From contig QKAK01000177.1 in the NCBI GenBank assembly GCA_003247225.1, positions 1 to 34,203 of the forward strand: 34,203 bases of DNA, given 5' to 3'. Positions 14,222-23,483 of the stretch are shown here, piece after piece. A model generated the notes under the pieces. The model was not told the origin of the DNA and made no database searches. It saw only the letters and a program-made list of their open reading frames with translations. The stretch comes from Spirochaetota bacterium. GTDB taxonomy: Bacteria; Spirochaetota; Spirochaetia; Treponematales; UBA12059. Position 1 is the first letter of the stretch. Each line of letters begins with the position of its first letter. The position numbers and the translations under genes are program-made.

Positions 14222-17200
14222 TTATTTCCGCCGGATCAGCATCATCGTCAGGTCGTCGTACTGCTCGTCCTCCTTGAGGTGGCCGTAGTACAGGTACTCC
14301 TTGCGCCTCGGGTCCGGATGGGGCTGCTTGTCGCGGCAGAACCTGGGGTACTGCTTCCAGCACTTGGCCAGCACCTCGTCGATGCGGGCGTCGACGATGA
14401 CCTTGTCGTCGGCCCCGGCGGTCGGGTCGGGGATGATCCTGAAGACCTTCTCCACCGCGGCTATGCCGAGCACCAGGTCGTCCGGCCCGGCGTCGAGGGT
14501 CGAGAAGTCGAAGTCGTAGGCGGCGTCGGGCCCGAGCGGGTCGCCCTCCTTGCGCAGCGTGTACGAGCCCCGCGCCATGATCGCCTCGGTGACCGCCTTG
14601 ATGCGCTCCTCGCCGAGCTGCTCCACCTGGGCCTCGCGGTGCTCGCTCTCGTTGCCGTCGCGGTCGCGCAGCTTCTGGACCCTATAGAGCGGCTTGAAGT
14701 CGGGGCCGCGCATCGCCCGGCTCGATTCCTCGAAGCCGTCCGTGTAGAGCAGCATCGTGTCGCCGTGGCCGAGGGGCAGGAGGACCTGCTTGTACGGCGA
14801 GGTGGACTCGACGAGGTCGTTCGGGAAGGTGCCGGCGGTCGGCGCGCTGTCGAGGGTATGGGTGACGACGGCGCGCTTATCGGCCTCGTAGACGCGCAGG
14901 ATGTTGTCGCCTGCGTGGCAGAGGTAGGCGGCGCCGGTCTGGGAGTCGTAGACGCCCATGATGAACGCCGCGAACCGGCCCTTGAAGCCGCGCTTCTCGA
15001 TGAAGTCGTTGATCTTGTAGGTGATGCGGTCCAGGTGGATGCCGTCGCGCTTGAACGACCAGCCCGTTAGCTCGGTCGTGAATATCGTCGCGACGCCGAC
15101 CATGATGAGGGCGGCCGGCACGCCCTTGCCGGATACGTCGCACTTGATGAAGGCCCAGAACCGGCCGTCCAGCGGCGTGTAGTCGAAGTAGTCGCCCGAC
15201 ACGCCCTTGGCGCCCTCGTAGTAGCCGAAGAAGACGTGCCCGGCCTGGTCGTCGTAGCCGGTCGTCAGCTTCTCGCCCAGCTCGTTCGTGACGAGCGGGA
15301 TGAACATCTTCTGGACTTCCTTTCCCACGGTCAGGAACTCCGCCTCCTTGGCGGCCTCGACGAGGCCGGCCGTCATCTCGTTGATGGTGCCGGCGAGTAT
15401 CGACAGCTCGTCGCGGCTCTTCACGTCGATGGAGAAATCGGCCAGCTTCCGCTTGTCGCTCTCGTCCCTGATGGTCTCGATGCCCCGCACCACCTTCATC
15501 AGCGGGCCGATGATGATGCGCGACAGGCCGAAGGCTCCGACCACGCCGATGGCCAGCGCTATGGCCGCTACTACCGCGACGCTCCTGACGAGCTCGTCCC
15601 GGGCCGCGTTCACCTGGGCGACTATGGTCTCCGTGGAGACCGACAGCCTGACGAGGCCGCGGTAGTACACCGCCTCGCGGCCCTGCCTGAACAGGATCGG
15701 CTTGTAGAAAACGTATTCCTCGGCGGTCGCGCCGAGCTTGGTGGCGTCGAAGCCCGGCTCGGACGCGACCGAGGCGTCGGCGATGGCCGCGAGGCGCTCG
15801 TTCAGCTCGCGCTCCATCACGCTGGCGCCCGAGGCTATCTCCGCCAGGCGGTCCTGGCTGGCCGCGTCGAGGTTCGCGGCGAGGGCGCGGCCCTCGTCCT
15901 GCATCTGCTGCAGGGCCTCCGCTATCGCGCCGACCTCGGCGTTGGCGCGCGCGTCGATCTCGGCGGCCATCGAGGCTACCCGCGGCGATAGCGGGTCGCC
16001 GAGCAGCGAGACGCCGGGCAGCAGGGCCGGCCCGTCGATCTTGGAGGCGATGTCCGGGTCGTTGCTCGCCCATACGACGTCGGGGTTCGTGGCCCCGGAG
16101 CCGCCGAAGCCGGTAATGGTCAGGTAGCGCGCCTCGGCGACGGCGCTGGCCTGGTTCGGCAGCAGCGACAGCTCGAGCACGTTCTTGGCGGGCAGGTACG
16201 ACTTGCCGCCCTGGACGGCGCTCTCGAGCAGCACCCGGGCCCGCTGCTCGAGGCCCCGGGCCAGCGTCTCGCTCTGGGTATCGAGCATCTGCATGCCCAG
16301 CCGTATCGACACGAGGGCGACGATGAACAGCACGAGCAGGCTGATCGTCATCGCGAACTTGGCGGTCAGGCCGGCTCCCCTGCGGACGGCCCGCTCGGCC
16401 TTCCGCCTGCGTTCGGATTCGGGCATTGGCTTTCCCTCCAGTAGCGCTATCGCCTCGGCTCGCGCCGCCCTCATCTGCCCCGCCAGCGCGACGACGTGCC
16501 TGAGCGACAGGACGATGCCGAGGGACGGCAGGAGCAGGGCGGCTAGCGTGAACAGCGCGGATACGCTGACTATCGACGTCGGGGCGGGGGCGAAGGACCA
16601 GGTCGGCGACCATGGCGCCCCGCGCTCGCCGAATTTTACGGTGCCTGAGTAGTCGACCGCCAGGCGCGGCGCGGTGAAGTACCAGCCGCGATCCGGATGG
16701 TAGAGGCCGATGCGGTACGAGCCCGCCCGCAGGTCGGAGACCTCGGCGACGCGCAGCAGGCGGTCCGACGCTATAGAGTACTGGCGGTCGGCCAGCGAGA
16801 AGACATAGTCGAACGGCTCGCGCCCGTCGGCGTCGATGGCCAGCCTGGTCACGGCGCCGTCGTCCAGGAAGCCGCGTCCGACGACGGAGAGCTCCAGGTT
16901 GCCGAAGTCGTCGCGCCTGGCGCCGACGTCGGTGACGGCGGTGTACGGCCTGAACTTGTCCGTCCTGAGCAGCGCGCGCGTCGGTTCGCCGACATTGCCG
17001 ACGCCGTCTATCGCGGCCACCGAGAAGACCCAGTAGCCGTCGTCGACGTTCGAGAACGAGGTGCTAGGCGAGCGCGTGCGCAGCGACGGGGCCGGCGGCG
17101 CCGGCTCGGCCGAGGTCCAGAGCCAACGCTCGTAGTCGGTGGTCGGCCAGAGGTCGTAGGCGGCCGCGGGGCGCCGGGCGCCCTCGTCCGCCGGCGGCGC

Positions 17201-18994
17201 CGGGCGCTTGCGGGCCGGCGGGCGGTCGAGAGGGCCGAGGTACTCGACGGCCCAGGCGTAGCCGGCGACGTCCGGGTCGGCCGGGGGCTCCCAGGCGAGC
17301 GCGAAGCTGCTCGACGCGATGAAGCCGTCGGCCGACGCGGCCGGGGGCGTGATCGCCGGCTTGCCCGGCGGCGTCGTGTCTCGTACGAAGCGCACCCTCG
17401 ACGCGCCCGACCAGTTGCCGGCGTAGTCCTGGGCCTTGATCGAGAAGAACCAGTCGCCGTCCTCGTCCGCGTCGAAGGCGGCGCGGGTCAGCGTCTCGAG
17501 CGCCATGACCGTCTCGGGCGGCTCCGCCTCGGGGTCCCTGGTCCACAGGTAGGAGAACCCGAGTATGCCCGACGAATCGTCCGGCGCCGTCCATCGGACG
17601 GTGGCGCGGCCGCGCCTGGTCGGCTCGCCCGGGACGAAGTCGACGGCCGAGATGGCGGGCGGCCGGGCGCTCGTGTCGGGTACCATGCCGATGACCGAGG
17701 AGAGCGAGCCCGAGCCGGTCTGCCAGAACGCGTACAGGCCGCGGTCGGTCGATACGACCCTGCCGAAGGTGCCGTCGCCGCGGGACCTGCCCGACAGGTC
17801 GCGCTCGGTCCAGAGCGCCCCCGACTTGAACGCGGTGAAGACGCGGTTCGCGCCCCGCCGGTCGTCGAACCAGGCTATGGCCGGCTCCGCGTCCGGCCCC
17901 TCGCCGAGCGGGTACAGCCTCGGCTCCGAGCAGGCGCCCTGGCCGAGGGTGACGCGCTCCGGGCTGTCCGGAACGAGCGCGCCGTCGGCGTCGAGGCGGG
18001 CCGCGTAGACCTGAGCCGGCCCGGATAGCAGCCTGCGCTCCCAGGTCAGCCAGAGCGATCCGCCTATCCTGGCCAGGTGCGGCCGTTGGTTGTCGAAGCG
18101 GTCCGGGGCCTGGGCCTCGCGGTGCACCGGGTCCATGAAGCCGGTGATCCGTAGGGGCGGCGACCAGGACAGGCCGGCGTCCCGCGATACGGTCGAGTAT
18201 AGCTGGTAGCTCGGGCGGTCGCCGCCGGACAGCGTCTGGAACACGACGACGTCCGTCCCGTCGACGGAGGCGGCCGTCGGCAGGAAGTTCGGGTCGAGGC
18301 CCACGTCGCCGCCGACGAACGGGGCCAGCGGCGCCCACGACGAGCCGTCGTCCGACCGGGTATAGAAGATCGACAGCGACTCGTAGGTCGTGGCGTCGCC
18401 GCCGCCGGCGGGCGTCCGCGTGAAGACCTGGCTCCTCGTGACGAACAGGTACCAGCCGCCGGCCGCGTTCGAGTAGACGCGCGGCGCTACCACCGGCTGG
18501 TCCAGCTCGAGCGCCGACAGTGGCCGGAACGACCGTCCCGAGTCGTCCGACGCGTAGACCTCCACGCGCCGCTCGCCGGCCGAGGCCGCTATCAGCAGCC
18601 GGCCGTTGCCGTCGTCGTCGGCGGAGAACAGGGCCGGCGCGCTCAGGCTGCGCTCGCCCTTGGCCTTGTCGCCTATGGCCTCGTAGAGGAACGGGCCGGC
18701 GAAGCGGTCGCGCCTGAATACGCCGTCGTCCCTGTACGACGCCATCGACAGCCAGGCCTCGCCGCCGCCGTCGGTCGGCACGTTCTCCTGCCAGATCGCT
18801 ATGACGTCGCCGGAGGTCCTGATCGCCTGAGGATAGGCGCCGACGCCCTTGGACAGGCGCGCGGGGGCTTCCCAGTAGAAGTCCGTCGGCGCGGCCTCGG
18901 CGGCCGGCGATACGAGCAGCGCGCAGGCGGCGCAGGCCGCCGCCAGGGCCAGTCCTCGTCCCGCGCGGCGGGATCGTGCGTTCGGAGCGCCCAT
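14222..18994 (-). CDS. Giant SpoIIE-type PP2C phosphatase with sialidase-like propeller, fibronectin-III-like domains and HAMP
   Basis: About 1590 aa. Order: signal peptide (~1-38); periplasmic beta-propeller (~40-440) with three Asp-box motifs (SDDSGRSF ~152, SDDGSSW ~217, SRDAGLSW ~273); two FnIII-like modules (~450-680); a further beta domain; TM1 (~810-835); TM2 (~880-905); a second sensor with coiled coil (~905-1130); TM3 (~1135-1160); HAMP; PP2C (~1250-end). Phosphatase motifs: GVSGDYFDY (~1265), CDVSGKGVPAAL, YTDGFEES (~1418), and a terminal QYDDLTMM separated from YTDG by an unusual insertion of over 100 residues. It probably senses an outside ligand and dephosphorylates an anti-sigma antagonist. 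Possible starts are ATG 18994 (GAGGGG 12 nt away) or TTG 19003 (3 nt away, overlapping the previous stop as TTGA). Confidence 0.88.
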   Translation of the reverse strand: MGAPNARSRRAGRGLALAAACAACALLVSPAAEAAPTDFYWEAPARLSKGVGAYPQAIRTSGDVIAIWQENVPTDGGGEAWLSMASYRDDGVFRRDRFAGPFLYEAIGDKAKGERSLSAPALFSADDDGNGRLLIAASAGERRVEVYASDDSGRSFRPLSALELDQPVVAPRVYSNAAGGWYLFVTRSQVFTRTPAGGGDATTYESLSIFYTRSDDGSSWAPLAPFVGGDVGLDPNFLPTAASVDGTDVVVFQTLSGGDRPSYQLYSTVSRDAGLSWSPPLRITGFMDPVHREAQAPDRFDNQRPHLARIGGSLWLTWERRLLSGPAQVYAARLDADGALVPDSPERVTLGQGACSEPRLYPLGEGPDAEPAIAWFDDRRGANRVFTAFKSGALWTERDLSGRSRGDGTFGRVVSTDRGLYAFWQTGSGSLSSVIGMVPDTSARPPAISAVDFVPGEPTRRGRATVRWTAPDDSSGILGFSYLWTRDPEAEPPETVMALETLTRAAFDADEDGDWFFSIKAQDYAGNWSGASRVRFVRDTTPPGKPAITPPAASADGFIASSSFALAWEPPADPDVAGYAWAVEYLGPLDRPPARKRPAPPADEGARRPAAAYDLWPTTDYERWLWTSAEPAPPAPSLRTRSPSTSFSNVDDGYWVFSVAAIDGVGNVGEPTRALLRTDKFRPYTAVTDVGARRDDFGNLELSVVGRGFLDDGAVTRLAIDADGREPFDYVFSLADRQYSIASDRLLRVAEVSDLRAGSYRIGLYHPDRGWYFTAPRLAVDYSGTVKFGERGAPWSPTWSFAPAPTSIVSVSALFTLAALLLPSLGIVLSLRHVVALAGQMRAARAEAIALLEGKPMPESERRRKAERAVRRGAGLTAKFAMTISLLVLFIVALVSIRLGMQMLDTQSETLARGLEQRARVLLESAVQGGKSYLPAKNVLELSLLPNQASAVAEARYLTITGFGGSGATNPDVVWASNDPDIASKIDGPALLPGVSLLGDPLSPRVASMAAEIDARANAEVGAIAEALQQMQDEGRALAANLDAASQDRLAEIASGASVMERELNERLAAIADASVASEPGFDATKLGATAEEYVFYKPILFRQGREAVYYRGLVRLSVSTETIVAQVNAARDELVRSVAVVAAIALAIGVVGAFGLSRIIIGPLMKVVRGIETIRDESDKRKLADFSIDVKSRDELSILAGTINEMTAGLVEAAKEAEFLTVGKEVQKMFIPLVTNELGEKLTTGYDDQAGHVFFGYYEGAKGVSGDYFDYTPLDGRFWAFIKCDVSGKGVPAALIMVGVATIFTTELTGWSFKRDGIHLDRITYKINDFIEKRGFKGRFAAFIMGVYDSQTGAAYLCHAGDNILRVYEADKRAVVTHTLDSAPTAGTFPNDLVESTSPYKQVLLPLGHGDTMLLYTDGFEESSRAMRGPDFKPLYRVQKLRDRDGNESEHREAQVEQLGEERIKAVTEAIMARGSYTLRKEGDPLGPDAAYDFDFSTLDAGPDDLVLGIAAVEKVFRIIPDPTAGADDKVIVDARIDEVLAKCWKQYPRFCRDKQPHPDPRRKEYLYYGHLKEDEQYDDLTMMLIRRK

Positions 18995-18999
18995 GGCCG

Positions 19000-21900
19000 T
19001 CAATAGCCCCTCGCCGATAGGCGCGCGTCGAGGTCGGAGACCTTCTGCATCGTCGCGCCCTTGGGATAGACGGCCGCGAGCCTCGTCAGCCTGACGCGGG
19101 CGTTCAGGTAGTCGCCGGCGGTGAAGAAGGCTACCGCCTCGTTATACAGCGTCTCGGCGGCGCTCGGCAGGACGATAGCGGTGTCGCCCCCGATGTAGGT
19201 GGCGATGCGGTCCTTGAGGGCGCTGGCCTCGGCGTTGTTCGGGTCGAGGCCGAGCGCCTTCTCGAGCTGGGCGCGCGCGAAGGTGAACTGGGCTACCTGA
19301 CCCGAGTCGACGATGCGCCTGGCCGCGGCGACCAGCGATCGCGCCTCGGCTATCGCCTTCGGGTCGGGCGGCGGCTGCCTGAAGCCGAGCAGTATCTCGG
19401 CCCGCTCGATCTGGGCGCGCAGCCCCGGGTAGCGCGGGTTGATCGCCTCGAGGTCCTGCAGGTCGCTGTAGGCCGTCGTCAGGTCGGCCCGCTCGTCGAT
19501 CTTGGCCTTGGCCTCGTTGAACAGCCTCGCGAAGCTGCGGCCGAACTCGTCGGGGTCGGAGAGCTGGTCGATCTGCAGCTCGAGCACGCGAGCCTCCTGG
19601 TTGAGCGGGAAGATCACCTTGACCTCGGAAATCTTCTGCTTGGCCTGCGTGAAGGCGCGGATGGCGCCGGTCTTATCACGCTTGGCGAGCAGGCTCGCGC
19701 CTTCCTGGTAGTATTGCTTGGCCAGGGACAGGAGCTGGCTCATCTCCGGGAAGAGCGGCGCCGTGACGGGGATGTCGCGGCCGGTCTTGACCGATAGCGC
19801 GGTCTGCACCAGCTTGAGCCAGTACTCGACCTCGACCTCGGGCGTCGAGTTGGTGGTGCTCCAGCGCGCCCGGGCCTGGAGCAGCGTCGACTCGGCCCGG
19901 TCGAACTCGCCCTGCAGGTAGAGGTTCCGGCCGCCGGTCACGAGGCGCCTCGTCTCGGCGACGACCAGGTCGTTCTCGGTCTTCAGGATGGTCGCGGCCA
20001 GCTCCGACAGGAGCCGGTCGGACTCGACCCTGAGGACGGGGTCCTGCTCGATCGATAGCGACGCGAGGTAGCGCTCGCGGGCCCGCTCGAGGCGCTCCCT
20101 GGCGGTCTCGAAATTGTTGGCCCTGAGGGCGTTCCTGGCCTCCGCCACGCGCCGCTCCGCCTCGAGCTTGCTCGAGTCGGCGAGCCGCTTCTGCTCGCTG
20201 GCGCGGACGGTCAGCGCCCTCGAGTCGGCGACGCGCTCGGCGGCCGACGCGGCGAGCGCCCTGGCCCGCTCGGTCCACTCGAGCACGGACGCGTCGCTCG
20301 CCACGTAGTCCGGCCTGGAGGCCTGCGACGCGACGAAGGCGTCGATGTCGGCCCGGAGCGCCGCGAGTATACTGTCGGCGGACGCCAGCGACGACAGCGC
20401 CTTGCCCGGATAGCGGAACACGGCGTCGGGCAGCTGCGGGTCGTCCGACGGCACGCCGTCGAGCGAGGTCCGCGCCGATTCTATCGCCGCGACCGCCCGT
20501 TCGGCGGCGGCGGACAGGAGGCCGTACCTGAAGGAGGCCGCCGCGGCCACCGCTCCGGTCTCGAGCGTCCTCGACAGCCCGAGCGCGTTCGCTATGCGGC
20601 CGTCCAGCTCGCCCTGGGCGGCCTGGGACTTGTCGGAGCCGTAGCCGGCGCGGGTCCACTCGGCCATCCTGGTGGCCGACTCGCCCGACTCGAGCCTGAG
20701 CGCGTCGATCTCCCGCTGCGCCCGGACGAACGCGAGGCGGCTGGACTCGTAGGCGTCGAGCGTAGCGGCGGGATTAGCCGTATCCGGCTCGACGGCGGCG
20801 AGCGCGCGCTCGTCCGCGTCGGCCGCCCGCCTGACGGCCGCGAGCGCGGCGTAGGTCCTGGCGCTCGCCGCGAGGTGGCGCAGGCGCAGGTAGTCCTCGC
20901 CCTTGAGCTCGAGCACCGCCTGCCCGAGCGTCGTCGAACGCTCTGCCAGGTCGCTCGGCGCGTAGTGGGCCCAGAGCGACAGGAGCGCCAGGCCCCGGTC
21001 GGCGAGCGCCGCCGCGCCGGAGAACAGGCCGCCCGCCGCGTCCCACGACCCGGCGTCGTAGGCGGCGAGGGCCTCTCCGGCCTCGGACTCGAGGCGCCCC
21101 TCGAGGGCGGTCTGGGCCGAGCCGAGCGCGTTGGCCCAGCGGGCGTCGATGGCGCCGGCGACGCCCTCGAGCCGGCCCTCGGACTGGCGGCCGAGCACGA
21201 GGCGGAACGCGAACGGCAGGAAGGAGTTGTCGGTGACCGTCTCGTCCTTGGACGACAGCTCGGCGAACGAGCGCTCGAGGGCGCGGCCCTGATCGACGAC
21301 GAAGCGTCGGGTCGCGGCCATGGAGGCCGCGGACGACTGGGCCAGCGGCCATGCCGCGTCTATCGCCGCGGCCTCGCCGCCCGAGTACGCGGCGGCGAGC
21401 TCCTCGAAGGCCGCCCTCATCGCCTCGCCCTGCTCCTCGAAGGTGATTATCGCGCCGGATACCGACGCTACCCTCTCGAACGCCCCGTCGACGAAGCCCG
21501 GGTCCAGGCCGGCCTCGGTGAATTCCTGCCGGTACAGGGTGAAGCCGGCCTCGTAGGCCCTGGCGGCCTCGACGTACCGCCCCGAGTCGATCAGCGATCG
21601 GCCCTGGGCCATGTATTCCTCGAATTTCGCGCGGTTATAGGTGAATAGCGCCAGGTCCTTCGTCTTGGCCACGAACTCCTGGACCGCAGGGTTCGGCGCC
21701 CGTTCGTAGCCCTCGAGCTCGCGGATCATCGCGAGCTTCTTCTCCTGGTTGGTCGGGTCGTTGGTCATCACGTCTATCAGCGTCTCGGCCGACTTGTTAT
21801 AGGCCGCCCTGATCTTGGTGATCTGCCTGAGCTTCTTCTGCGCCTCGTCGAAGCGGTCGGGATAGCGCTTCATGAAATCGGTGATGTAGAGGATGGCCTC

Positions 21901-22032
21901 GTCGTACTTCTGCTGCGCGATCAGGGTATCCGCGTAGGCCAACGGATCCTCGCGGCCGCCCATTGCCCAGGCGGTCGAGGCGCAGCAGAGGATGATAAGC
22001 ATGACCAGCGCCAACGGGCGGCTCATTTTCAT
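19000..22032 (-). CDS. Large TPR/coiled-coil periplasmic protein
   Basis: 1010 aa with a signal peptide ending TAWA|MGG (residues ~1-24). The rest is almost wholly helical with recurring TPR-like units: ADTLIAQQKYDEAILYITDF near the N-terminus, LYLQGEFDRAESTLLQARARW, LLAKRDKTGAIRAFTQAKQK, and near the C-terminus LYNEAVAFFTAGDYLNARVRL. The middle (~200-680) is Ala/Glu-rich and coiled-coil-like. It is probably a periplasmic scaffold. The frame is open to 22224, but ATG 22032 is where the signal peptide begins. GGAGGAG is present but 17 nt away, and a TAGGCGCCTA palindrome lies between it and the start. The stop overlaps the possible TTG start of the giant phosphatase, so the two are coupled and may form one signalling unit. 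Confidence 0.82.
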   Translation of the reverse strand: MKMSRPLALVMLIILCCASTAWAMGGREDPLAYADTLIAQQKYDEAILYITDFMKRYPDRFDEAQKKLRQITKIRAAYNKSAETLIDVMTNDPTNQEKKLAMIRELEGYERAPNPAVQEFVAKTKDLALFTYNRAKFEEYMAQGRSLIDSGRYVEAARAYEAGFTLYRQEFTEAGLDPGFVDGAFERVASVSGAIITFEEQGEAMRAAFEELAAAYSGGEAAAIDAAWPLAQSSAASMAATRRFVVDQGRALERSFAELSSKDETVTDNSFLPFAFRLVLGRQSEGRLEGVAGAIDARWANALGSAQTALEGRLESEAGEALAAYDAGSWDAAGGLFSGAAALADRGLALLSLWAHYAPSDLAERSTTLGQAVLELKGEDYLRLRHLAASARTYAALAAVRRAADADERALAAVEPDTANPAATLDAYESSRLAFVRAQREIDALRLESGESATRMAEWTRAGYGSDKSQAAQGELDGRIANALGLSRTLETGAVAAAASFRYGLLSAAAERAVAAIESARTSLDGVPSDDPQLPDAVFRYPGKALSSLASADSILAALRADIDAFVASQASRPDYVASDASVLEWTERARALAASAAERVADSRALTVRASEQKRLADSSKLEAERRVAEARNALRANNFETARERLERARERYLASLSIEQDPVLRVESDRLLSELAATILKTENDLVVAETRRLVTGGRNLYLQGEFDRAESTLLQARARWSTTNSTPEVEVEYWLKLVQTALSVKTGRDIPVTAPLFPEMSQLLSLAKQYYQEGASLLAKRDKTGAIRAFTQAKQKISEVKVIFPLNQEARVLELQIDQLSDPDEFGRSFARLFNEAKAKIDERADLTTAYSDLQDLEAINPRYPGLRAQIERAEILLGFRQPPPDPKAIAEARSLVAAARRIVDSGQVAQFTFARAQLEKALGLDPNNAEASALKDRIATYIGGDTAIVLPSAAETLYNEAVAFFTAGDYLNARVRLTRLAAVYPKGATMQKVSDLDARLSARGY

Positions 22033-22035
22033 ATA

Positions 22036-22045
22036 TAGGCGCCTA
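22036..22045. promoter_or_regulatory. 10-bp perfect palindrome at the TPR gene start
   Basis: TAGGCGCCTA lies 3 nt upstream of the TPR gene's ATG (22032, minus strand), between the SD-like GGAGGAG and the start codon. It may be an operator half-site, or may fold to bring the SD closer. It is short, so chance cannot be excluded. Confidence 0.25.
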
Positions 22046-22171
22046 AAGGCTCCTCCAGCGAGCTGGCCGGACGCTCCGAGGCCCGGCTCCTCAGTATCAT
22101 TGTCGGCGCGCGCCCGGCTAAGCTGAGCGTTACTATCGTTTATACGGATAGAAATTATCGCTATCGTACTG

Positions 22172-22177
22172 TATATT
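22172..22177 (+). promoter_or_regulatory. -10-like TATATT in the AT-rich divergent region
   Basis: The 155-bp gap between the divergent TPR and UPF0164 genes has a markedly AT-rich half (22130-22187), typical of promoters in such a GC-rich genome. TATATT lies 10 nt before the UPF0164 ATG. I found no good -35, and no SD. Confidence 0.3.
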
Positions 22178-22187
22178 CCATTGTAGC

Positions 22188-23459
22188 ATGAAGAGGATAG
22201 CCGGCCTCGCGCTACTGCTAGCATTACTCCCGCGCGCCCGGGCCGAAGCCCAGGACCTGTACGCCGACGCCTACGAATTCATCTACAGCATGTTCTCCCT
22301 CGGCGGCGAGGACCCGAACGAGGGCATGACCACCTTCCTGTCGACGCTGGTGCCGGTAGGCGGCAGCGCCGAGAGCATGGGCATGGCCTTCGTAGCGGTG
22401 GCCGACGACGCGTCCTTCCTCGAGCTGAACCCGGCGGGCAGCGCGCTGCAGGACCGCACGCAGTTCGCGTTCTACCACAACAACTGGATAGCGGATACGC
22501 GGCTCGAGGCGGTCGCCTATACGATGCGCCTCGGCTCGCTCGGCCTGTCGCTCGGCGGCAAGTGGCTGTACCTGCCGTTCACCGAGTACTCCGACTTCGG
22601 CGAGCGGCTCGCCACCGGCTACTACTCCGAGGCCCTCGGCACCTTCAACGCGTCGCTCCACCTGTTCCCCGGCTACTATTTCTACGGCGTCTCGCTCGGC
22701 GCCAGCGCCAAGCTTGCGTTCAGGTCGATGCCGAGCTACAGCGACGACGAGGGCGGCTTCGTCTCCGGGCTGTCCCAGTCGGCGCTGGCCGTGATGGCGG
22801 ACATAGGCGCGCTGACCAGGTTCAACCTGTTCAAGCTCTATAATTCCCGCGAGAAGAATTTCGCCGTCGGCCTGGCGCTCAAGAACGTGGGTCCCGCGGT
22901 GCGGGACGAGCCGCTGCCGACCGTCGCTACCGCCGGCTTCTCGTATAAGTTCCTGAAGCCCATCCTCGTGTCGGCCGATATCAGCAAGCCGATCAACCTG
23001 GTCGACCCGTCCCTGAGCGAGTCGTTCTACTGGGGCGTCGGCTACCGGATGACCGTGACCGATTTCTGGGACCTGCAGGCCGGCTTCCTGGTCAAGGGCG
23101 GCAACCCGAGGATCAGCGTCGGCGCGGCCATAGACTTCTCCCCGCTGACCCTCGAGGTCAACTATACCCTCGACCTGACCACGCAGTTCTCGCCGCTCAA
23201 CCGCATGAGCATCGAGGCGCGCTTCGATATGGGCGACATGGGACGGGCGGCCAAGGCCGCCCGGGCCGAGGAGCTGTACCTGCAGGGCCTGGACGCGTAC
23301 GCGGCCGGAGACCTGCAGCTGGCCATCTCGTACTGGGACGAGTCGCTCAGGCTCAACCCGAACTTCGACCCGGCCAGGGAGAACCGCGACACCGCGCAGG
23401 AGGCCCTGGACCTCCGCCAGCGCATGCTCGAGCTGCAGCGGCTGGAGCGGGGCGACTGA
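22188..23459 (+). CDS. UPF0164/PorV-like outer-membrane beta-barrel protein with C-terminal TPR
   Basis: 423 aa. Signal peptide at ~1-21. The N-terminal VGGSAESMGMAFVAVADDASFLELNPAGSA block is the hallmark of the UPF0164 (Treponema FadL-like) and PorV/PorQ barrel families. The barrel runs through ~345 with alternating strands. The last ~70 residues leave the barrel and form a TPR unit (EELYLQGLDAYAAGDLQLAISYWDESLRLNP) and a helix, presumably periplasmic. FadL-like proteins move hydrophobic compounds such as long-chain fatty acids; that role here is inferred, though it would suit the fatty-acid activation genes at 24406-27543. It is divergent from the large TPR protein. Confidence 0.85.
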   Translation: MKRIAGLALLLALLPRARAEAQDLYADAYEFIYSMFSLGGEDPNEGMTTFLSTLVPVGGSAESMGMAFVAVADDASFLELNPAGSALQDRTQFAFYHNNWIADTRLEAVAYTMRLGSLGLSLGGKWLYLPFTEYSDFGERLATGYYSEALGTFNASLHLFPGYYFYGVSLGASAKLAFRSMPSYSDDEGGFVSGLSQSALAVMADIGALTRFNLFKLYNSREKNFAVGLALKNVGPAVRDEPLPTVATAGFSYKFLKPILVSADISKPINLVDPSLSESFYWGVGYRMTVTDFWDLQAGFLVKGGNPRISVGAAIDFSPLTLEVNYTLDLTTQFSPLNRMSIEARFDMGDMGRAAKAARAEELYLQGLDAYAAGDLQLAISYWDESLRLNPNFDPARENRDTAQEALDLRQRMLELQRLERGD

Positions 23460-23483
23460 GACTATAGAACGAATGGAGTCATC

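Noticed and set aside
14877-16613. 578-codon minus-strand frame overlapping the phosphatase in another frame
   Set aside because: Arg/Gly/Pro-rich shadow of the real gene; the true frame carries the TM, HAMP and PP2C motifs.
16697-18028. 443-codon open frame on the plus strand inside the giant phosphatase gene
   Set aside because: Arg/Gly/Ala/Val-rich translation without domains, opposite a well-supported gene. Long antisense frames are expected at this GC content.
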